Of a stretch of 36,986 nucleotides of DNA, positions 14,957 through 23,609 are shown piece by piece; positions within the stretch are counted from its first letter, which is position 1; the number at the start of each line of letters is the position of its first letter. The stretch is taken from contig DEXG01000015.1 of NCBI GenBank assembly GCA_002364005.1, forward strand, positions 137,313 through 174,298, in the 5' to 3' direction. Below the pieces are notes generated by a model. That model ran no database searches, was not told the origin of the DNA, and saw only the letters and a list, made by a program, of their open reading frames with translations. A program made the translations under genes and the position numbers. The DNA is from Phycisphaerales bacterium UBA3190. Its GTDB lineage: Bacteria > Planctomycetota > Phycisphaerae > Phycisphaerales > UBA1924.

Positions 14957-16324
14957 GTGAAGCAGCCTGACCCACGAACAACCCAGCAGATTCGCAGGGA
15001 TCTCCGTTACAGCACACGCGACGCGATGCTGTTTTCGGTGATGGTTGGCTGTGGCGAGGCGTACTTTGTGGCCTTTGCCCTGGCGATGGGCATGGGCGAG
15101 GCGCTGGCGGGCCTGCTCGGGTCGGTGCCGCTGCTCGCCGGGGCGTTGCTTCAGCTCATCGGGCCGTGGGCGGTCTCCCGCCTGGGGTCCCACAAGCGAT
15201 GGGTGGTGCTGACAGCGGGGCTGCAGGGGCTGAGCTTCCTGCCGATGATCATCGCGGCCTTGATGGGACGCATGCCCGCGTGGCTGATGTTTGTGAGCGT
15301 GGGGATCTACTGGGCGCTGAACCTGGGTGGCGGCCCGGCTTGGAACACCTGGATCGGGACGATCGTCCCAGGGCCGGTGCGGGCCAAGTACTTCGCGTCT
15401 CGCTCGAGACGGGCCCAGTTCATGCTGATGGTCTCGCTCATCGGCGCGGGGTTGCTGCTGTACATCGGGAAGAGGCACTTCGATGGCGAGGGACAAGGCG
15501 ATGCGTACCTGAAGGTGTTCGCCGGCTTGTTCGCGATCGCGGGGCTGGCCCGTCTGGGATCGACCTGGTGCCACGCGCGCGTAAGCGAGCCGGTGCCGAT
15601 GCCCGAGGGGCAACGCAAGGTGCCCATCAGCGCCTTCCTGCGGGGGCCCAACGCGGTGTCGGGCGGCCGACTGTTGCTGTACATGCTGTGCCTGACGATG
15701 TGTGCGCAGGTATCGGGGCCGTTCTTCGCGCCGTACATGCTTAAGGCGCTCGGCTTTGATTATCTGGTCTTTGCGGGCCTGTTGTGCTGCTCGTTCCTGG
15801 GGCGCGTGGTGGCGATGCCGCTGATCGGGCGGTTCGCCAAGAAGCACGGGGCCTCGGCGTTGCTGTGGGTGGGCGGCTTGGGCGTCATCCCGATGAGCGC
15901 GATCTGGGTGATCTCGCCGTCGCCATGGTTCTTGATCTGCGTGCAGTTCACTTCGGGCGTGATGTGGGCGAGCTACGAGATGGCGACGATGCTGATGCTG
16001 CTTGAGTCGATTCCCGCGAATGAACGAACGAGTGTGCTGACGACACAGAACGCGCTCAACGCGGCGATGATGGTCGTCGGCGCGACCTGCGGGGCGTTGC
16101 TGTTCCGGGTGATGGGCGAGGACATCAGCGCCTACCACGCGTTGTTCCTGACGAGTGCGTCGCTGCGGGTCGGGACGCTTATTCTGCTGGCCCGGGTGCA
16201 CATGCCCAAGATCGCCAAGATCCGTCCGGTGGTGTTCAGGACGATGAGTCTGCGACCGCAGTTCGGCGGGTTCGATCGGCCGGTGGTGTCGTCCATCGAT
16301 GACGCTGATTCTGTCACGAAATGA
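14957..16324 (+). CDS. Major facilitator superfamily transporter
   Basis: A 455-residue integral membrane protein with about twelve hydrophobic helices. The first pair is joined by VSRLGSHKRWVVLTAG, an MFS-type A loop. A long cytosolic loop near the middle (ARVSEPVPMPEGQRKVPISA) separates the two halves. PLIGRFAKKHGASALL repeats the loop in the second half. The start is GTG at 14957, because the upstream ATGs are out of frame. It is divergent from the lipoprotein hydrolase; a palindromic GGTATACC lies between them. The substrate cannot be predicted. Confidence 0.87.
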   Translation: MKQPDPRTTQQIRRDLRYSTRDAMLFSVMVGCGEAYFVAFALAMGMGEALAGLLGSVPLLAGALLQLIGPWAVSRLGSHKRWVVLTAGLQGLSFLPMIIAALMGRMPAWLMFVSVGIYWALNLGGGPAWNTWIGTIVPGPVRAKYFASRSRRAQFMLMVSLIGAGLLLYIGKRHFDGEGQGDAYLKVFAGLFAIAGLARLGSTWCHARVSEPVPMPEGQRKVPISAFLRGPNAVSGGRLLLYMLCLTMCAQVSGPFFAPYMLKALGFDYLVFAGLLCCSFLGRVVAMPLIGRFAKKHGASALLWVGGLGVIPMSAIWVISPSPWFLICVQFTSGVMWASYEMATMLMLLESIPANERTSVLTTQNALNAAMMVVGATCGALLFRVMGEDISAYHALFLTSASLRVGTLILLARVHMPKIAKIRPVVFRTMSLRPQFGGFDRPVVSSIDDADSVTK

Positions 16325-16352
16325 CTTGTTTGGGCGTGATACACTTGGTCAC

Positions 16353-17078
16353 ATGGATCGGAAACGACTTGAGGAGATCAGTGAGATTCGGGCGGGGTGC
16401 TTGTTTGCGCCCGTCGCGGTGGTCTGCGTGCCGTTCCTGGTGCTTGGGACACTGATGGCGGTGCTGAGCTTTGGGTCGGCGAGCACACAGGCCCGGAGCA
16501 ATGCCGCGACCCAGAGGGTCGAGGCGACGATCACCCAGTCGGAGCTTGGCCAGGTCCGCACGGGCGGTAATCGCACCAGGCAGGTCGCGAGGGTCGAGTT
16601 TGCCTACCAGCGCGACGGCGTGGAACAGACCTCGGATCACTATTTCCCCATCGAAGACGCGAAAGGACAGACAAGCCCACGGGAGATCATCGAGCGGCTG
16701 CCCGTCGGCGCCAAGACCGAGGTATGGCTACCCGATGATCCCGACCTGCCGGCGTTCATCGAGAAGCACTGGAACACCAGCGTGTACAGCGGCGTGGGCG
16801 TGGGCCTGTTCGCCTGGTCGTTCTGCGGGATGTTGCTGACAGTCTGCGGCGGTTGGCGATGGCTCGGGCGTGCATGGCTCGGGGCGACTTTGTTGCTCTT
16901 CGGCGTACTGGGTATCGGCGGCTACACGGCATGGCACGCGGTGACATTCGTCCCATCCTCGGCATTGCCCGGCTGGTTGACCTTCGTGGCGGTCGGGGTC
17001 GGTCTCTGCTCGCTCCTTCCCGTCTTTGGCGCATGGCAATCGAGCCGGATCGCGGCGGCGTTGCGGGAGATCGAGTAA
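16353..17078 (+). CDS. DUF3592-domain membrane protein
   Basis: A 241-residue protein with an N-terminal membrane helix (about 16-43). An extracytoplasmic domain follows, with ATITQSELGQV, VARVEFAYQRDGVEQTSDHY and a WLPDDPDLPAF loop, the layout of DUF3592 proteins. Three C-terminal hydrophobic segments complete it. No function is known for the family. The ATG at 16353 follows a TACACT that ends seven bases upstream, so the mRNA may be leaderless. The longer frame from 16299 overlaps the MFS gene. The stop overlaps the next start as TAATG. Confidence 0.75.
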   Translation: MDRKRLEEISEIRAGCLFAPVAVVCVPFLVLGTLMAVLSFGSASTQARSNAATQRVEATITQSELGQVRTGGNRTRQVARVEFAYQRDGVEQTSDHYFPIEDAKGQTSPREIIERLPVGAKTEVWLPDDPDLPAFIEKHWNTSVYSGVGVGLFAWSFCGMLLTVCGGWRWLGRAWLGATLLLFGVLGIGGYTAWHAVTFVPSSALPGWLTFVAVGVGLCSLLPVFGAWQSSRIAAALREIE

Positions 17079-17821
17079 TGACACGGATCGCGATGTGGTC
17101 CGGGCCACGCAATATCTCGACGGCCCTGATGCGGAGCTGGGGCGCTCGCAGCGATTGCTTTGTGAGCGATGAGCCCCTGTATGCCCACTATCTCAGCGCC
17201 ATCGATGAGGACAAGCGACGCGAGCACCCGGCGCATGAAGAGGTGATGCGGTCACAGCCTACCGATTGGCGTGAGGTAGCCGCGTACCTCACCGGCCCGA
17301 TCCCCAACGGCAAACAGGTGTGGTATCAGAAGCACATGTCGCATCACCTGACCGAGGGGATGGGGCGGGACTGGATCGCGGGGCTGACGAACTGCTTCCT
17401 GATCCGCGAGCCGGCGGCAATGATCACGAGCTTCATCAAGATCATCGACAACCCGACGCCGACGGATCTGGGCCTGCCCCAGCAAGTCGAGTTGTTCCAG
17501 TGGTTGCAGCAGCAGACAGGCGAGACGCCGACCGTGATCGATTCGCGCGATGTGCTGATGGACCCGGCGGGGATGCTCGCGAAGGTGTGCGAACGGGTCG
17601 GTGTCGCGTTCGATGCATCGATGCTCGCGTGGGAACCGGGTGGGCGAGAAGAAGACGGAGTGTGGGCCCCCCGTTGGTATTCGAGTGTGTACCAGTCAAC
17701 GGGCTTTGCCCCGTATCAAGAGAAGCATGAACCCGTCCCCGAGCGACTGCGCGGGGTGCTTGAAGAATGCAACGCGCTGTACGAGACGCTCGCGGCGCAC
17801 AAGATCCGTTTGGAGTCGTAA
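17078..17821 (+). CDS. Sulfotransferase-like P-loop protein
   Basis: A 247-residue soluble protein with an N-terminal nucleotide-binding motif IAMWSGPRNISTALMRSW (residues 4-21), matching the PAPS-binding loop region of sulfotransferase-like proteins. Further family-like segments are DEPLYAHYL, YQKHMSHHL, NCFLIREPAAMITSF and the C-terminal DGVWAPRWYSSVYQSTGF. It is coupled to the DUF3592 gene upstream and followed three bases later by a class IV aminotransferase homologue. Plants encode a similar pair as one fused protein (recalled as 'branched-chain aminotransferase-like'). The acceptor substrate and even true sulfotransferase activity are unproven. Confidence 0.85.
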   Translation: MTRIAMWSGPRNISTALMRSWGARSDCFVSDEPLYAHYLSAIDEDKRREHPAHEEVMRSQPTDWREVAAYLTGPIPNGKQVWYQKHMSHHLTEGMGRDWIAGLTNCFLIREPAAMITSFIKIIDNPTPTDLGLPQQVELFQWLQQQTGETPTVIDSRDVLMDPAGMLAKVCERVGVAFDASMLAWEPGGREEDGVWAPRWYSSVYQSTGFAPYQEKHEPVPERLRGVLEECNALYETLAAHKIRLES

Positions 17822-17824
17822 CGA

Positions 17825-18763
17825 ATGCTGCAACAGTTCAACGAGAAGAACAATGACCTCAAGATCAACATCAACGGCGAGCTGATCCACCGCGATCAGG
17901 CCGGCATCTCGCCCTTCGACTCGCTCGTGCAGGGCGGCGACGGGGTCTGGGAAGGGCTCCGCGTCTACAACGGGTCGATCTTCAAGCTCGATGAGCATCT
18001 GGAGCGTCTGCGCCGCAGCGCCAAGGCGCTGGCGTTCACGCAGATCCCATCGCGGGACGAGCTGGTCGAGGAGATCAAGAAGACGCTGGCGGCCAACGAC
18101 ATGAACGACGGGGTGCATATCCGCATCACGCTCTCGAGGGGTACGAAGATCACCTCTGGGATGGACCCGCGTCTCAATCAGGCCGGCCCAACGCTGATCG
18201 TCTTGGCCGAGCACAAGCCGCCGGTGTATCGCGATGCCGAGGGGAGCAGCGGGCTGAACCTGTGCACCAGCAGCATTCGGCGATTCCCGCCCGATTGCAT
18301 GGACCCGAACATCCATCACAACAACCTGATCCAGTCGATCATGGCCAAGGTCGAGGCCAATGCCAACGGAGCCGACGACGCGCTGATGCTCGACCGGCGC
18401 GGGTTCCTGGCCGAGGCGAACGCGACGCATGTGTTCATCGTGTCGCCGTACCCCGCCCATTCAGGGAATAACACACCCGTGGTGCAGACGCCAACGACCG
18501 CGGCCTGCCCCGAGGGGATCACGCGCCAGACGATCATTGATCTCTGCGACGAGAACGACATCCCGTGTATTGAGCGTGATCTTTCGATGACACATGTGTA
18601 TAACGCCGACGAGTGTTTTACGACCGGCACGATGGGTGAGCTGGCGTGGGTCGGGAAGATCGACGGGCGGGTCATCGGCGACGGGGCGATGGGCGCGATG
18701 ACCAAGCGATTGAGCGAGCTGTTTGTTGAGCTGACCAAGCGTGAGGGTGTGCGCGTCGTATAA
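17825..18763 (+). CDS. Class IV aminotransferase homologue with Lys-to-His at the PLP site
   Basis: A 312-residue protein of the branched-chain/D-amino-acid aminotransferase fold (PLP fold type IV). Family landmarks are GDGVWEGLRVYNG near the start, EANATHVFIV, PEGITRQTIID and FTTGTMGELAWV. At the position of the PLP-binding lysine (I-K-x-x-N-x-L in D-amino-acid transaminases) this protein reads IHHNNLI; His164 stands where lysine is expected. The downstream AKVEANANGADDALMLD is intact, so the alignment is firm. It may therefore not form the usual Schiff base; it could be a pseudoenzyme or have altered chemistry. It follows the sulfotransferase-like gene by three bases, in one operon. Confidence 0.85.
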   Translation: MLQQFNEKNNDLKININGELIHRDQAGISPFDSLVQGGDGVWEGLRVYNGSIFKLDEHLERLRRSAKALAFTQIPSRDELVEEIKKTLAANDMNDGVHIRITLSRGTKITSGMDPRLNQAGPTLIVLAEHKPPVYRDAEGSSGLNLCTSSIRRFPPDCMDPNIHHNNLIQSIMAKVEANANGADDALMLDRRGFLAEANATHVFIVSPYPAHSGNNTPVVQTPTTAACPEGITRQTIIDLCDENDIPCIERDLSMTHVYNADECFTTGTMGELAWVGKIDGRVIGDGAMGAMTKRLSELFVELTKREGVRVV

Positions 18764-18781
18764 CCCCAGAACAGGGGAAGC

Positions 18782-20677
18782 ATGAATCCAACCACCATCT
18801 GGCCGCTGCTGCAACTGGGCGCGGGGTTGTTTCTCCTGCTCACGACCTTCATGCTCTGTGTGGTGCTGTGGCAGCGTCGCCGGGTGTGCCGGAAGCTGCC
18901 CGAGCCCCCACCACACCGGCCCGGCCAGATTCCAGGCCAGATTCCAATGGTGATCGGGTTGGCTGTGATCGGCTTTGTGATCGGTGTGGGAACGATCGTA
19001 TTAACATTCAGATCCGCGCCCACCGGCGGCACAACGAGCCCATTGAAGAACGCGTACACGCTGTGGAGCGTCGGTGCCCTGACTTGCGCGGGGCTCGTCG
19101 GGGTGCTCTGGCTTGTGGGCGACCGCTCGTATGGAAGGCCCCGCTGCCCGCGCTGCTGGTACGACATGTCGGCCCGATCCGCGCAAGCATGCCCGGAGTG
19201 CGGGCGGGAGGCACGGAGCGAAAGCCGGCTGTTCAAGACACGCCGACGAAAGATGCTCCTTGTCCTCGCGCTCGCGGCCGCGCTCCCGGCGGGGCTGGTG
19301 TTCATGCAAAGCAATCGCCTCGCGGCTTATGGCTGGGCGGGGATCGTCCCCGATCGGGTACTGGCCATGGGCTGGCGCGTGCTGCCCGAAGACTGGGTGA
19401 TTCAGACCAAAGCACCGGGCGTGCGGGCGAACCAGGATCTTTCCCTCGAGTCGCGGATCGAGCGCGCGATCATGTCTGATGATCTGGCGATTGCCCTTGG
19501 GGAGAAGTTGATCAAGCCGCTGCTCGATTCACCCGAGGCCCGGTGGGACCCACGCCGGAATCGGCTCCTGAGTGCCGTCCAGCAACGATTCGCACACACG
19601 CTCTGGGGTGGCGGTGGCCAGAGAACCGCGGTGGTTCGCTGGTATCCCGAGTCGATTGATCTCGACGAACTCGTCCGGGTCGTGCACGAAGATGTGGTCG
19701 ATGTGTTGATCGCCGTCGAACACAATCGGGCCAGCGACCTGCAGCTGCAAATCTATGAGCAGCTCTGGGATCCCAACCTGCGATGGGTTGTCAACGAATG
19801 GCTGGCCTTTCGGGCGATCGATCAGGGACAGATGAGCATCGAGGAGCATCACAACACCCGACGCACCGCGGAACTCATCTCGGCCCAGCTCGACACCACC
19901 GAGTTGCTGCTTCATTCAGCGCCATTCCAGCGCTGCCTGCTCAGCGACGACGACACCATCGTGCTGTTCTCGCTTACGGAGTTGTACGATCGATCGGAAC
20001 TCGATCATGTCTACGACTGGTACCGGGAGCGGATCGAGCAAGCCGACGCGCCGATCCCGGTCCCGCTCTCCTATCGCCTGCCAAGCTTCACGCAGTCCAT
20101 CGAAGACGCGACCAGGGACCGGTTCGTGCGCGATCTTGAGCGATGGTCGCAGGGAACAAACCCGCACCAGCGTCGGTTCGTGATCGCCTTCTGTGCCCGG
20201 GCCGAGTTTCAGCGTGTGATCGAGAACATGACCGAGGCGGCCTTGTTCGCTGACCCGGCGTACCAGGCAGCTCTCGATCACGCGTGCGAACTCATCATGC
20301 GCCCTGAGACGGTGATCGGCGAGCAGGAAGTCCAGCTCGCTGCGTACGCGGCCCCCGACGGGCGCCTCCTGTTCCCGCTGGCGGCCAGACTCATCGCCGA
20401 GGGGCAGACCGATGCGCTGAGCAGCACACGGATCTGGTCTGATTCGTTGCGGCGCACGATGGATTCCGGCCTGTGGGTTGAGCAACTCTCGCCGGTGCTG
20501 CATCAGGCGGACCCCACAACAGTGAAATGGATCCTTCGACTCCTGCCTCGGGTGATCGAATCGGAGGACCACGCATCGATCGTTGCGGACCTTGAGGCGA
20601 TCGAACAACGCGAGGATGATGAAGCATTGCGCCGGCTCGCCAAGGAATCTCGGCATTGGCTCCCTGAGCCGGAATGA
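18782..20677 (+). CDS. Zinc-ribbon membrane protein, copy 1
   Basis: A 631-residue protein with two N-terminal membrane helices, another near residues 90-115, then a zinc ribbon CPRCWYDMSARSAQACPECG (about 121-140). A further helix follows at about 157-176. The remaining 450 residues look soluble and mostly alpha-helical, with HEAT-like spacing but no clear repeat. This ribbon-plus-membrane layout is common in planctomycetes with no assigned role. GGGGAAG precedes the ATG, 18 bases after the aminotransferase homologue, so it may belong to that operon. It is paralogous to the next gene: WRVLPEDWVIQTK and RWDPRRNRLL match segments there. Confidence 0.8.
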   Translation: MNPTTIWPLLQLGAGLFLLLTTFMLCVVLWQRRRVCRKLPEPPPHRPGQIPGQIPMVIGLAVIGFVIGVGTIVLTFRSAPTGGTTSPLKNAYTLWSVGALTCAGLVGVLWLVGDRSYGRPRCPRCWYDMSARSAQACPECGREARSESRLFKTRRRKMLLVLALAAALPAGLVFMQSNRLAAYGWAGIVPDRVLAMGWRVLPEDWVIQTKAPGVRANQDLSLESRIERAIMSDDLAIALGEKLIKPLLDSPEARWDPRRNRLLSAVQQRFAHTLWGGGGQRTAVVRWYPESIDLDELVRVVHEDVVDVLIAVEHNRASDLQLQIYEQLWDPNLRWVVNEWLAFRAIDQGQMSIEEHHNTRRTAELISAQLDTTELLLHSAPFQRCLLSDDDTIVLFSLTELYDRSELDHVYDWYRERIEQADAPIPVPLSYRLPSFTQSIEDATRDRFVRDLERWSQGTNPHQRRFVIAFCARAEFQRVIENMTEAALFADPAYQAALDHACELIMRPETVIGEQEVQLAAYAAPDGRLLFPLAARLIAEGQTDALSSTRIWSDSLRRTMDSGLWVEQLSPVLHQADPTTVKWILRLLPRVIESEDHASIVADLEAIEQREDDEALRRLAKESRHWLPEPE

Positions 20678-20820
20678 CCGGATTGTGCGCACAGCGATGG
20701 GGGTTGTCCAAACGCCGAGACCGCGCGATCCACCAGCGCCGATGCGGACTTGTGTTTGTGTGAAACCTTGCGTGCAGCGCGCTGGTATAGACCAATGCGA
20801 ACTCACACAGGGGGGGCGGC

Positions 20821-22737
20821 ATGCAACTGGAACACGCGATCGTCGCTCTCTGGATCATCTCCTCGATGCTGGCGTGCTGGGCGTTCTCGGTGGCGATCCG
20901 ATTGCTGGCCGACCGAGGGGCGCGCCGACGCAAGCGGCTGGCCACGAAATACACCAGAAAATCGCTGCAACTGGCCTGGCTGCTCATTGTGCTGTGCGTG
21001 GTTGGTGCCGCTTCCAGCGCGTATTTCGCGGACCTGATCACCCGTTTGAGTGGGATGAACACGGTTGGTATGGGTTCGCTCGGCTTAACCGCCATCGGCG
21101 TGATCTTCTTCGGGTGCTGCTTGGCGGTCTGGGGCTGGGCCGGCGACCGGCCCGGAGATCAGGAACGCTGCCCCCGGTGCTGGTACGACATGCGCGGCTC
21201 GGTGGGCCTGCAATGCCCCGAGTGCGGGCACGAGGCGGATGAAAAGGCCGACCTGCTGCGCACCCGTCGCCCGCGCTGGGCCTTCGTCCTCGCTGGCATC
21301 TTCATCGCCTTGGGCTCCGGTACCCTGGTTGTCAAGGATCGGCTGAATATTCGCAGTTTTCAATCGATCACCCCCACGGGTTTCATGGTCTCGCAGTGGG
21401 ATCAGCTTCCTGAATCGTGGCTGTATGACACCCGCCCGCGCAGGGTCGGTTCCGGGGACACCTTGTTGGAACGCATCAATGACGGGCGGGTGACCGACGC
21501 CCAGATGCAATCGCTGGCCCAGGATGTGATTGAGTCCATGATCCGTTCCCAGGAGAACCGGTGGGACCCGAAGCACATCGGCTTGCTGCAAACGGTCATG
21601 TATCGCTCGGTCTATCCGAACCGGGGAACTACCCCGGCGGGACCCGTTGGCCCGCTGGTCACGGAAGAGCAGTTGCTGCGGCTCTACACCCTGTGCGCAG
21701 GCGATATCGCTGAGACGCTCGCCGCCGGGCCGGTGCGCGATCAGACGAGCACCCGGATTCTTGAGGCCAACAGCCGCGCCTACGACAACCCCGTCGTGCT
21801 CACGCAGATCTGGCTCACCCACACATGGACCGGCAACCCGCCCACAGGGAGATGGTACCTGGGGCAGCGTTGGCTTCACGAAACGCCTGAGGTCGCCAAG
21901 CAGTTCCAAGATACGCTCTCCCCCGTGCTCCCAAAGTTCGAATCGATCGACGAGCAAACGATCTACGCAGCAGGGGAAGACGCGTCGACGGCTGACGCGC
22001 TCACGGGCTTGCTCTGGCAATGCGGCCTGATCGATGACCGGGTCGATCTGTACCTCCGCTGGGCGAGCGAAGCACCCGAGGCATACTCCCTCTCACTGTT
22101 CAAAGCGATCGGGCTCGGGATCGCGTTGCAGGAGTCGCAGACCCGCTCGGAATCGATCGAACGCCTCGGCGCGTGGGTCGAGCGGGACGATCCGGCCCAA
22201 CGCCAGGCCGCGATCTACACCATCGCCGCACTCGGTGAGGTGATTAAGCTCCAACCCAATGCTCGTGACGAGGGGTACCAACGCTTGATCGCCACCGCGG
22301 CCGATGCCTGCCGGGACGATACGCGACTCGTTTCGTATCGGAACAGAGAAGTCTCCGTCAGCTACCTGATGCGATATTTCCTGGTCAACACCGATCCAAC
22401 CGGAGCGGTGATCTACCCGTTGCTGCGTGATGAGCTGCTCGGAAAGTTCCCGAACACCACCGCGATCGATCGGTTCTACACATACCAGTTGCCCTATACG
22501 AACGAGCTGATCGGGAACTGGCTCTCGGCGTTCGAGGGCCTTGCCGATCACCCAGACCCGGAGGTGCGCCGATGGGTCGCGGCACATCTGCCGGAGCGGC
22601 CGAGCGGGTTGTACGAACCGAGCATGTATGAGGACCGCATCGACGCAGTCATCGACACGCTGATCGAATCGAGCCCGAACGATTATGAGGTGGTCGAGTT
22701 CGCCGAGCGGGTGCAGCGATCTCGTTCGTCTGAATAG
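20821..22737 (+). CDS. Zinc-ribbon membrane protein, copy 2
   Basis: A 638-residue paralogue of the preceding gene with the same order of parts. Helices near 8-25, 49-70 and 83-105 come first, then the ribbon CPRCWYDMRGSVGLQCPECG, then a helix near 155-172. QLPESWLYDTRPR and NRWDPKHIGLLQTV align with LPEDWVIQTKAPG and ARWDPRRNRLL of copy 1. The C-terminal part is helical and rich in acidic residues. GGGGGGGC precedes the ATG. A tandem duplication with strong divergence is the simplest explanation. Function unknown. Confidence 0.8.
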   Translation: MQLEHAIVALWIISSMLACWAFSVAIRLLADRGARRRKRLATKYTRKSLQLAWLLIVLCVVGAASSAYFADLITRLSGMNTVGMGSLGLTAIGVIFFGCCLAVWGWAGDRPGDQERCPRCWYDMRGSVGLQCPECGHEADEKADLLRTRRPRWAFVLAGIFIALGSGTLVVKDRLNIRSFQSITPTGFMVSQWDQLPESWLYDTRPRRVGSGDTLLERINDGRVTDAQMQSLAQDVIESMIRSQENRWDPKHIGLLQTVMYRSVYPNRGTTPAGPVGPLVTEEQLLRLYTLCAGDIAETLAAGPVRDQTSTRILEANSRAYDNPVVLTQIWLTHTWTGNPPTGRWYLGQRWLHETPEVAKQFQDTLSPVLPKFESIDEQTIYAAGEDASTADALTGLLWQCGLIDDRVDLYLRWASEAPEAYSLSLFKAIGLGIALQESQTRSESIERLGAWVERDDPAQRQAAIYTIAALGEVIKLQPNARDEGYQRLIATAADACRDDTRLVSYRNREVSVSYLMRYFLVNTDPTGAVIYPLLRDELLGKFPNTTAIDRFYTYQLPYTNELIGNWLSAFEGLADHPDPEVRRWVAAHLPERPSGLYEPSMYEDRIDAVIDTLIESSPNDYEVVEFAERVQRSRSSE

Positions 22738-22774
22738 CACCGCGTGGACTTGCGCAGCAGGTCCGAGCCGCCCG

Positions 22775-23551
22775 CTACACCGAAGCCGTGCTTGAAGAAC
22801 CGCCACCGTTCCGTTTCGCTTGTGCCTCGACGATGATGGAGATCGCCTCGTCGGGGTCGTCGGTGACATGGATCAGGTCGATGTCCTCGGGCGAGATCGT
22901 GCCGCCGGCGACGAGGGAATCGGTCACAAAGTCGTACATGGGTTCCCAGAACTTGCGTCCCATGACGATGATGGGGAACTTCTCGATCTTGCCGGTCTGG
23001 ATGAGCACGGCGGTCTCGAAGACCTCATCGAGCGTTCCGAAGCCGCCGGGCATCACGACGAAGGCGTCGGAGTACTTGACGAGCATCACCTTGCGGACGA
23101 AGAAGTATTTGAAGTCCACAAACCGGTCGAGGTACGGGTTGGGGACCTGCTCCATGGGCAGCTCGATGTTGCAGCCCAGCGAGAGCCCGCCGCCCTCGCG
23201 TGCCCCGCGGTTGGCGGCTTCCATGATGCCCGGACCGCCGCCGGTCATGACGCCAAAGCCCGCCTCGGCGAGCTTGCGTCCGACCTCTTGGGCGAGCTTG
23301 TAGTATTCGTGGTTTTCGTCGAAACGGGCGGAGCCGAAGACGGTGACACACGGACCGATGAAGTGGAGCTTTCGGAACCCACGGATGAACTCAACAAAGA
23401 TCTTGATCGTGGTCCAGAGCTCTTCGCGGCGGAGCCGGGGCCCCTTGAGCAGGTGATGCTCTGAGCCCTCGGGGGGACGCTTGCCCCATTCTCGCTGCTC
23501 TCGGTGCGTGAGTTCTTCGGTCGATTCGGTCTGTTTGGGGGACTCGTCCAT
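22775..23551 (-). CDS. LOG-family (TIGR00730) nucleotide phosphoribohydrolase
   Basis: A Rossmann-fold protein of the LOG/TIGR00730 family; characterised members release cytokinin or a free base from nucleoside 5'-monophosphates. Both signatures are present: GGGPGIMEAANRGA and PGGFGTLDE. The 258-residue length includes a longer N-terminal extension (from MDESPKQTESTEELTHREQR) before the core that begins near CVTVFGSARF. The ATG at 23551 has no Shine-Dalgarno site, but TAGACT ends eight bases upstream, so it may be leaderless; a TTG nine bases upstream is an alternative. It is divergent from the alpha/beta hydrolase gene. The physiological substrate is unknown. Confidence 0.92.
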   Translation of the reverse strand: MDESPKQTESTEELTHREQREWGKRPPEGSEHHLLKGPRLRREELWTTIKIFVEFIRGFRKLHFIGPCVTVFGSARFDENHEYYKLAQEVGRKLAEAGFGVMTGGGPGIMEAANRGAREGGGLSLGCNIELPMEQVPNPYLDRFVDFKYFFVRKVMLVKYSDAFVVMPGGFGTLDEVFETAVLIQTGKIEKFPIIVMGRKFWEPMYDFVTDSLVAGGTISPEDIDLIHVTDDPDEAISIIVEAQAKRNGGGSSSTASV

Positions 23552-23609
23552 CAGGGGCAAGTCTAGGCCCGATGAGGTGGGCGCTATGGTTGCCTATAAG
23601 GAGGTCCGC

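Noticed and set aside
14894..16201. Upstream extension of the lipoprotein hydrolase frame across the MFS gene
   Set aside because: It lacks any domain and overlaps a convincing transporter; a lipobox signal fixes the start at 14893.
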